This document shows positions 1 through 6,545 of a stretch of 6,545 bases of DNA, one piece after another. The notes beneath the pieces were generated by a model. The model searched no databases. It worked only from the letters and a program-made list of their open reading frames with translations, and was not told where the DNA came from. A program made the translations under genes and the position numbers. Origin of the DNA: an uncultured bacterium (GTDB taxonomy: Bacteria; Actinomycetota; Coriobacteriia; Coriobacteriales; Coriobacteriaceae); NCBI GenBank assembly GCA_905215095.1, contig CAJMOL010000091.1, positions 1 to 6,545 of the forward strand, written 5' to 3'. Every line of letters starts with the position of its first letter. Positions within the stretch are counted from its first letter, which is position 1.

Positions 1-49
1 CGCCAAGGGCGACGACAATACGATCGGGCTTGCCAAGAGGCTTAGACAT
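1..49 (-). CDS. arcC: Probable carbamate kinase, N-terminal 16 codons only (runs off left edge)
   Basis: The complement reads ATG at 49-47 and then MSKPLGKPDRIVVALG up to the edge. The segment RIVVALG matches the conserved start of carbamate kinases and related amino acid kinases (typically KIVVALGGNAL), where the first beta strand leads into the glycine-rich phosphate loop. Carbamate kinase transfers phosphate from carbamoyl phosphate to ADP, giving ATP, ammonia and CO2, as the last step of arginine deiminase or ureide/purine breakdown pathways in the cytoplasm. The start is supported by an AGAAAGGA ribosome site 8 bases upstream (complement of 58-65). The gene is transcribed away from the rest of the window. 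Only 16 residues are visible, so another member of the amino acid kinase family (for example a glutamate 5-kinase or UMP kinase-like protein) is not excluded. The short leader before the beta strand fits carbamate kinase best. Confidence 0.55.
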   Translation of the reverse strand, partial: MSKPLGKPDRIVVALG

Positions 50-57
50 TGCTGGAA

Positions 58-65
58 TCCTTTCT
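58..65 (-). promoter_or_regulatory. Ribosome binding site of the arcC-like gene
   Basis: On the complement AGAAAGGA lies 8 bases before the ATG at 49-47. It is a good Shine-Dalgarno match and fixes the start of the edge gene. Confidence 0.6.
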
Positions 66-144
66 GTAAAAGGCCTACAACCCATTAATAACCCGCGCCC
101 GTGCAATACGCGAGTTTATTAAGGTTTATATTCTCTTTATCGCT

Positions 145-160
145 CATTTTATTCATTTTG
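145..160 (-). promoter_or_regulatory. Weak ArgR/AhrC-box-like sequence upstream of the arcC-like gene
   Basis: The complement reads CAAAATGAATAAAATG. Its ATGAATAAAA portion matches the left half of the arginine repressor box (CATGAATAAAAATKCAAK), but the right half-site is not preserved. It lies about 100 bases before the carbamate kinase-like start, a plausible place for arginine control. AT-rich sequence gives such matches by chance, so this is only a hint. Confidence 0.15.
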
Positions 161-404
161 AAAATAGTTGAACGGTGAACGGTCGTTTTTATCCGCTCAG
201 CGTACAGAACCCCAGCTCAGATATGTTTACGCCATTTACGTGCAACTTTATTTTAATAGAGCAGGGATTAGACCAGATTATGCAAACTGTATCTTTGCTA
301 AGCACAAAACAGGCAGCGTAATATCTTACTCGCACTATACGAGATTCTATGCACTTATAAGACGAGTATGCAGCCCTGCAATAACATGGCGTTTTTCATC
401 CAAC

Positions 405-497
405 TTAAGGAATAGACAAGTGCTCATACCGCGCGTCGGCCGGCAGCCGGCGAGCCGTCTCGTCGATTGCCGCTTCCAGATAATCAAAAACTGATAT
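405..497 (-). pseudogene. Possible remnant of an AMP-binding ligase N-terminus
   Basis: The complement of 497-405 translates as a 30-residue stretch beginning ISVFDYLEAAIDETARRLP, then ADARYEHLSIP and a TAA stop at 405-407. The part FDYLEAAIDETARRLP reads like a natural protein and resembles the opening helix of AMP-forming acyl/aminoacyl ligases (the pattern xYLxxAxxxxPDKxA). It has no ATG, GTG or TTG start at a sensible place, and the frame ends before the expected adenylate-forming core. The segment is GC-rich next to AT-rich sequence. My reading is a deletion remnant left in the intergenic region. Chance resemblance is a serious alternative, because only about 16 residues carry the signal. 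Confidence 0.25.
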
Positions 498-549
498 TGC
501 GCGCGCAATTACGGCATGGTACTTTAGCGAAGAACAGCGCGGGCTGGGG

Positions 550-565
550 CGACAGAGACCTGTCG
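550..565. other. Small perfect hairpin in the leader of the 652 gene
   Basis: CGACAG pairs with CTGTCG around an AGAC loop, a 6-bp perfect stem about 90 bases before the start codon. Together with the hairpin at 574-621 it may be part of a structured leader. I recognise no known riboswitch consensus. Confidence 0.35.
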
Positions 566-573
566 TGAAGTTT

Positions 574-621
574 GGGTTCGGCGACCCCGCTGCTGTCTTC
601 TCCTTATCCGCCAGCGAACCC
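574..621. other. Hairpin in the leader of the 652 gene
   Basis: GGGTTCG (574-580) is perfectly complementary to CGAACCC (615-621), and GCG (581-583) can extend the stem with CGC (609-611) across a small bulge. The structure ends 15 bases before the GAGGAGGT ribosome site. No T-run follows, so it is not a classical terminator. It could influence translation or be leader structure. No regulatory family is recognised. Confidence 0.4.
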
Positions 622-636
622 CTTGAGCGACGGATT

Positions 637-644
637 GAGGAGGT
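637..644 (+). promoter_or_regulatory. Strong ribosome binding site deciding the start at 652
   Basis: GAGGAGGT lies 7 bases before ATG 652. This favours 652 over the in-frame ATG at 661 and over upstream in-frame starts. Confidence 0.75.
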
Positions 645-651
645 CCTTACT

Positions 652-1068
652 ATGACAAAAATGCTCAAGATCACGCTGAATGGCGAGACGTTTCTCGCCG
701 ACATGCTCTGGGACAAGGCTCCCGAGGCATGCAAACTCTTCGAATCGTCCTGTCCGGTCGAGTCACGTATCTTTTCGGCCAAGATCTGCGATGCCGAGGT
801 AACCTATCCCGTATCGGGCCCCATCGCCAATTACGAGCACATCGAGAACCCCGTTTTTCACGAGCCGGCGGGCGCCGTGAGCTGGTATGGCGGATGGTCG
901 TCAATCTGCATCTTCTTTGACGTGTGCGAGCCCTTTGGCACCTGCAACATGTTCGCCCGCATCTGCGAAGCCGACCGCGAGCGCTTTGCCGCCGCCTGCC
1001 GCAATGTCTGGGACAACCAGGGCATGTGCATCAAAAACGAAATCGTCGAGATCGAAGCGGAGGCCTAA
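652..1068 (+). CDS. DUF3830-like cyclophilin-fold protein, cysteine-rich (138 aa)
   Basis: The protein is small and cytoplasmic, with no signal peptide or membrane segment. It opens with a strand (LKITLNGETFLADML, residues 5-19), then a helix with a short proline-containing turn (CKLFESSCPVESR). Residues 68-104 contain HEPAGAVSWYGGWSSICIFF followed by FGTCNMFARI. This layout matches the DUF3830/cyclophilin-like (TM1367-type) family, where a PGDVAYWPPG-like segment is followed by a strand ending in IFF and a late V/F-GRI strand. The family is named for its fold, and its biochemical role is not established. Nine cysteines in 138 residues (27, 34, 46, 86, 92, 98, 105, 116, 126) are striking and could mean redox sensitivity or metal binding, but there is no CxxC pair. 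The stop is two bases before the next gene, and the two are almost certainly co-transcribed. Family assignment is by eye. Confidence 0.62.
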   Translation: MTKMLKITLNGETFLADMLWDKAPEACKLFESSCPVESRIFSAKICDAEVTYPVSGPIANYEHIENPVFHEPAGAVSWYGGWSSICIFFDVCEPFGTCNMFARICEADRERFAAACRNVWDNQGMCIKNEIVEIEAEA

Positions 1069-1070
1069 AG

Positions 1071-1697
1071 ATGATGGATATCAACACCCTGCTCGCACTC
1101 GACCTTGCCGAGTACACCACTGCACTTGAGGCCCTCGCCGACCAAATGATGCTCGAGGAACCGCGCGATATCGACTACATGCGCCGCCGCAAGCTTGACA
1201 CAGGCCGCGAATTCGCCGTCTGGAACTTCACCGTCGGCTACTGCATGAACGCGGCCGACGCCCTCTCCCTCTTGCGTGCCCAGGCCAACGAAAACGCCAA
1301 CGACGGCACCGCCGACCTCGCAACGATCAACAACAGCGCCGCGCGCCTGTGCGACTGGTTCTCGGGCGCCTTCGACGTCACCGGCAAAATGGATGACACC
1401 ACGGCAATCCTCGCCCACAGCCGCGACCTCTACGCCCAGGTAGAGACTCACGAACAGTTTGCAGCCCTCACCCGCGCCACCGAGCGCTATCTGGTCCAGC
1501 TCCAATTTTGGGTCGACCGCCAGATTCCCTGGCCGGCCATTAGCGACCTCGTCCACGGCTACCGCCTACGCACGGAGTCCGGCGAGACAAGGGAACCAAG
1601 CAAGCAGCACCGACAACACCCCACCATCGGGATCCAAAGTAAGAATCAGAGGGCTGGAGACGCACCCAACAGCGTCCCCAGCCCCTTCGCAAAGTAG
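1071..1697 (+). CDS. Hypothetical protein, mostly helical, with a polar C-terminal tail (208 aa)
   Basis: I do not recognise a family. ATG 1071 follows GGAGG (1059-1063) by 7 bases and the previous stop by 2; ATG 1074 is a possible alternative. Residues 1-165 look like a soluble helical domain: acidic and aliphatic helices (LLALDLAEYTTALEALADQ), a conserved-looking YMRRRKLDTGREFAVWNFTVGY segment (positions 36-57), a central CDWFSGAF and a Trp-rich end (FWVDRQIPWPAISDLVHGYR, 146-165). From about residue 167 the sequence becomes polar and repetitive in Gln, Ser, Pro and Arg, with no predicted fold, and its DNA includes a terminator-like hairpin (1651-1684). This suggests the tail is a read-through extension of an originally shorter protein. 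There is no signal peptide and no transmembrane helix. Pairing with the DUF3830-like gene suggests the two products act together or are co-regulated. Function unknown. Confidence 0.7.
   Translation: MMDINTLLALDLAEYTTALEALADQMMLEEPRDIDYMRRRKLDTGREFAVWNFTVGYCMNAADALSLLRAQANENANDGTADLATINNSAARLCDWFSGAFDVTGKMDDTTAILAHSRDLYAQVETHEQFAALTRATERYLVQLQFWVDRQIPWPAISDLVHGYRLRTESGETREPSKQHRQHPTIGIQSKNQRAGDAPNSVPSPFAK
1651..1684 (+). terminator. Terminator-like hairpin inside the 3' end of the 1071 gene
   Basis: GGGCTGG (1651-1657) pairs with CCAGCCC (1678-1684), and GACGC (1659-1663) with GCGTC (1672-1676). One A/C mismatch separates the two stems, and the loop is ACCCAACA. This is a strong GC-rich 12-bp stem. 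It lacks a T-run afterwards (CTTCGCAAAG), so intrinsic termination would be inefficient. It sits before the annotated stop at 1695-1697, which is unusual. Confidence 0.45.
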
Positions 1698-1744
1698 AGC
1701 ACTGTTTCAGTGGCTTTGAGGCCTATTCGAACCTTTGCTATCTC

Positions 1745-1825
1745 CCAATTTTTGTATATTTACGACAATATTATCTGCCAATTTTTGTATGATTTTAGGC
1801 GATTCTATCTGTCAATTTTTGTCAT
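1745..1825 (+). repeat. Three phased copies of a YCAATTTTTGT motif upstream of the ATPase
   Basis: CCAATTTTTGTAT occurs at 1745-1757 and 1778-1790, and a variant TCAATTTTTGTCAT at 1812-1825. The spacings are 33 and 34 bases, about three helical turns, and each copy is preceded by a similar TATCTG/TATCTC. The array ends 11 bases before the ATPase start codon and includes no recognised promoter. Phased identical sites next to a start codon suggest an operator for cooperative binding, possibly autoregulatory. This is inference; no regulator is known to me for this motif. Confidence 0.7.
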
Positions 1826-1827
1826 TT

Positions 1828-1832
1828 GGGGG
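1828..1832 (+). promoter_or_regulatory. Ribosome binding site that places the ATPase start at 1837
   Basis: A GGGGG run lies 4 bases before ATG 1837, a close but usable spacing (GGGGG TTTA ATG). The longer frame from ATG 1735 would translate the repeat array as a Cys/Phe-rich leader and has no clear ribosome site. Confidence 0.5.
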
Positions 1833-1836
1833 TTTA

Positions 1837-3198
1837 ATGCTACGCCGTAAGGTCACTGATAGGCTTTTGAGCTGGAAGAATAACTCCAATAAGGCATTAC
1901 TCGTTACTGGTGCGCGTCAGATTGGCAAGAGCTATGCGATTCGCGCGTTTGGAAAAAGCAACTACGCTTCGTATTTTGAGGTCAATTTACTACTCGATGT
2001 CGAAGCAAGGAATGCACTTGTTGGCGCAAAGAACTCCGTTGACTTTATCAACCGCGTAGCCCTTCTTGCGGATGCGCCGCTTGTTGAGGGCGATACGCTT
2101 GTCTTTGTCGATGAGATTCAGGAGTATCCGCAGATCGTTACACTCATGAAGGCGTTGGTCGAGGATGGGCGCTTTAGCTATGTCTTCTCGGGGTCTATGC
2201 TTGGGACTGAGTTTAAGGGGATCTCTTCTTTTCCGGTGGGGTATGTAGAGCACATTGTTATGCGCCCGATGGATTTTGAAGAGTTTTGTTGGGCAAACAG
2301 CGTAAGCGAGAATGTGCTTGCAGGCATTCGCAGCTGCCTTGTCGAGAAACATCCTGTCGAAAACTATATTCATGAGGCGATGCTCAAGAACTATAGAGCC
2401 TATATCGTTTGCGGCGGCATGCCGGAGGTCGTTCAGAATTATATTGATTCGGGTTATTCGCTCGTGAGCACACGTGAGCTTCAAACTCAGCTGGTCGATC
2501 AGTACAAAAGCGATATCTCAAAATATGCATCGACTCGAGCGTTTAACGTTCGGTCGATTTTTGAGCAAATTCCCGTTCAGCTTGAGGCGGAGTCTCATCG
2601 CTTTGTTGTTTCGTCTCTGGGTGAGGGAGCTCGCCTTAAAAAATATGAGCAGGATTTCCTGTGGCTTGTTAACGCAGGTGTTGGATTGATGGTCGCCAGG
2701 GTGACGGAGCCACGGAGTCCTCTCAAGAGGACGGAGAAAACGACGGCCTTCAAACTATACGAGTCTGATACAGGCATGCTCGCATCGCGATACCCCGGCA
2801 GCACCGCACGCGCTGTCTATCTTGATATGAAAACTCCCAACCTTGGTGGTCTCTATGAGAACGTGGTCGCGCAGGAACTCGTTGCCCTCGGGGCGGATGC
2901 ATGGTACTACCAAACGCGTGAGGTCGGTGAAGTTGACTTTGTGATCGAAGGCGTCCACGGTCATGTTGTCCCAATCGAGGTCAAATCGGGCAAGAAAGTT
3001 CGAGCGCATGCGGCCCTCGATCGTCTGATGAGTGTGGGCGAGTACAAAATTCCCGAGGCCGTTGTACTGAGCCACGAGAATCTCAGCAAAGAGGGCAAGG
3101 TTCTGTACGTTCCAATCTACATGACGTTTTGTCTCGATGAGTTTATGGAAAAGGATGACCCCAATAACGATTTCTCGTTCGCGCCCATATCTCTCTAG
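1837..3198 (+). CDS. AAA+ ATPase of the DUF4143 type with PD-(D/E)XK-like C-terminal domain (453 aa)
   Basis: The N-terminal AAA+ domain carries the Walker A loop GARQIGKS (residues 25-32), the Walker B segment LVFVDE (88-93) with the IQEYP continuation typical of this group, and a sensor-like FSGSMLG (117-123). PMDFEEF follows at 144-150, another family hallmark. The C-terminal DUF4143 region (about 225-430) has the LKKYEQDFLWLVNAG segment and a nuclease-like core: YENVVAQE with Glu341/Glu347, VDF with Asp367, and the IEVK motif with Glu381 and Lys383. All key residues are present and the length is normal, so the gene looks intact. Such ATPases are common, often multicopy, accessory genes in gut bacteria and archaea; ATP binding is expected but the target is unknown. 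I chose ATG 1837 because the usual family start (MLRRKVTDRLLSW) begins there. Codon and base use are AT-richer than in flanking genes, which points to horizontal acquisition. It stands alone, preceded by the repeat array, and converges on nifJ. Confidence 0.9.
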   Translation: MLRRKVTDRLLSWKNNSNKALLVTGARQIGKSYAIRAFGKSNYASYFEVNLLLDVEARNALVGAKNSVDFINRVALLADAPLVEGDTLVFVDEIQEYPQIVTLMKALVEDGRFSYVFSGSMLGTEFKGISSFPVGYVEHIVMRPMDFEEFCWANSVSENVLAGIRSCLVEKHPVENYIHEAMLKNYRAYIVCGGMPEVVQNYIDSGYSLVSTRELQTQLVDQYKSDISKYASTRAFNVRSIFEQIPVQLEAESHRFVVSSLGEGARLKKYEQDFLWLVNAGVGLMVARVTEPRSPLKRTEKTTAFKLYESDTGMLASRYPGSTARAVYLDMKTPNLGGLYENVVAQELVALGADAWYYQTREVGEVDFVIEGVHGHVVPIEVKSGKKVRAHAALDRLMSVGEYKIPEAVVLSHENLSKEGKVLYVPIYMTFCLDEFMEKDDPNNDFSFAPISL

Positions 3199-3346
3199 CC
3201 ATTTGAATCCGCAATCCAGCCACGCCCTCCATCCATCCCCAAAGTGGCGCGAGCTTTCGCGGCAAAGCCGCGAAACAGCGACCGGGACAAAAGGCCCCCA
3301 CAGCCACGTCCTTCATCAGCCCACACAATCCGAGGACGTAGTCGTA
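3199..3346. other. Intergenic stretch 3' of the ATPase, no gene supported
   Basis: This GC-rich stretch has open frames on both strands, none with a ribosome site or family signal. It contains the hairpin at 3255-3275 and the first copy of TCCGAGGACGT (3329-3339), repeated at 3434-3444. Its base composition resembles the GC-rich host rather than the ATPase gene, so the right boundary of the foreign segment probably lies close to 3200. It may belong to an interspersed intergenic repeat family, which I cannot confirm from one copy. Confidence 0.4.
3255..3275. repeat. Perfect short palindrome/hairpin
   Basis: TTTCGCGGC (3255-3263) and GCCGCGAAA (3267-3275) form a perfect 9-bp stem with an AAA loop. 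It lies about 57 bases after the ATPase stop. With no T-run it is a poor intrinsic terminator; a REP-like or mRNA 3'-end stabilising element is as likely. Confidence 0.55.
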
Positions 3347-3471
3347 GCAGGATCTGAGGGCTGACCTTCGCGGACACTCCGCAGGACGAAAGAACCCCCG
3401 CCGCACGTAGTGCGCAGCGGGGGTTCTTTCATGTCCGAGGACGTCCGCGAAGGTCAGCCCTCAGATCCTGC
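3347..3471. repeat. Perfect 29-bp inverted repeat enclosing a terminator
   Basis: The arm at 3347-3375 (starting GCAGGATCTGAGGGCTGACC) is exactly complementary in reverse to 3443-3471. Between the arms sit 12-base linkers (3376-3387 and 3431-3442), which do not pair fully, and the 43-base terminator hairpin (3388-3430). The whole 125-bp block is a near palindrome that could form a very long stem in RNA from either direction. Its right end is 10 bases from the nifJ stop codon. Confidence 0.9.
3388..3430. terminator. Bidirectional intrinsic terminator between the ATPase gene and nifJ
   Basis: GAAAGAACCCCCGC (3388-3401) pairs perfectly with GCGGGGGTTCTTTC (3417-3430). CGCAC/GTGCG (3402-3406/3410-3414) extends the stem, with a CA bulge at 3415-3416 and a GTA loop. 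Each transcript ends the stem in GGGGGTTCTTT, the U-rich side needed for termination, so it can serve both convergent genes. Confidence 0.85.
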
Positions 3472-3481
3472 GGCGAGAGAC

Positions 3482-6545
<3,064 letters not shown>

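Larger units (their letters stand above)
50..651. other. Long divergent intergenic region without a convincing intact gene
   Basis: About 600 bases separate the minus-strand arcC-like gene from the plus-strand gene at 652. The part from roughly 60 to 410 is AT-rich and presumably holds promoters for one or both directions. I could not pick a convincing -35/-10 pair; weak candidates are TAATAT near 319-324 (plus) and TATAAG on the complement near 355-360. From about 410 to 650 the sequence turns GC-rich, with a possible gene remnant (405-497, minus) and two hairpins (550-565, 574-621). A 108-codon open frame at 168-494 (plus) has no family resemblance, no ribosome site and an arginine/tyrosine-rich composition unlike the real genes here, so I treat it as non-coding. 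Confidence 0.6.

Noticed and set aside
168..494. 108-codon plus-strand open frame
   Set aside because: No ribosome site and no family resemblance; it spans an AT-rich promoter-like region, and its composition is unlike the real genes nearby.
1065..1556. 163-codon minus-strand open frame
   Set aside because: It is antisense to the 1071 gene, which has a clear ribosome site and natural protein composition. The antisense product is Val/Gly/Ala-rich, as expected of a shadow in GC-rich DNA.
1745..1825. CRISPR array or plasmid iteron origin
   Set aside because: There are only three short AT-rich copies. The spacing resembles iterons, but no replication protein is nearby and the next gene is a DUF4143 ATPase.
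1735..1836. Upstream start (ATG 1735) for the ATPase
   Set aside because: The added 34 residues are a translation of the repeat array. The family start and a G-rich ribosome site point to ATG 1837.
3143..3406. 87-codon minus-strand open frame
   Set aside because: It overlaps the end of the ATPase gene, the hairpins and the terminator, has no ribosome site and matches no known family.
3347..3471. CRISPR, integron or transposon end
   Set aside because: There are only two arms in inverted orientation around a terminator. No spacers, integrase or transposase are present and no target duplication is visible.

Overview
The window looks like chromosomal DNA of an anaerobic, GC-rich gut actinobacterium of the Coriobacteriia, with Collinsella as the best guess. 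This rests on the codon usage of the GC-rich genes, a ferredoxin-dependent pyruvate oxidoreductase typical of strict anaerobes, and terminators of the form AAAGAACCCCCGC...GCGGGGGTTCTTT. The assignment is inference; no rRNA or tRNA marker is present.

Layout, left to right. (1) At 1-49, minus strand, lie the first 16 codons of a gene whose start resembles carbamate kinase (arcC). (2) At 50-651 there is a long, partly AT-rich divergent intergenic region. It holds upstream sequence for the carbamate kinase candidate, a short minus-strand stretch that looks like a decayed N-terminus of an AMP-forming ligase, and two hairpins ahead of the next gene. (3) At 652-1697, plus strand, is a tight two-gene unit: a cysteine-rich cyclophilin-like protein resembling DUF3830, then, two bases after its stop, an unrecognised mostly helical protein whose 3' end runs through a terminator-like hairpin. 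(4) At 1745-1825 a motif occurs three times at 33-34 base spacing just ahead of (5) an intact AAA+ ATPase of the DUF4143 type (1837-3198), visibly less GC-rich than its neighbours and probably acquired horizontally. (6) At 3199-3481, between convergent genes, lie a short hairpin and then a nested structure: a bidirectional terminator enclosed by a perfect 29-bp inverted repeat. (7) From 3482 to the right edge, minus strand, is the pyruvate:ferredoxin oxidoreductase gene (nifJ/por), complete at the C-terminus and lacking roughly 150-170 N-terminal residues beyond the window.

The genes do not form a single pathway. PFOR is central energy metabolism (pyruvate to acetyl-CoA, CO2 and reduced ferredoxin), and carbamate kinase, if correct, makes ATP from carbamoyl phosphate. 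The middle of the window is accessory sequence: a two-gene unit of unknown role and a mobile-type ATPase. I found no CRISPR array, RNA gene, transposase or recognisable new defence system. The most unusual signals are the nested inverted repeat at 3347-3471 and the phased repeats before the ATPase.
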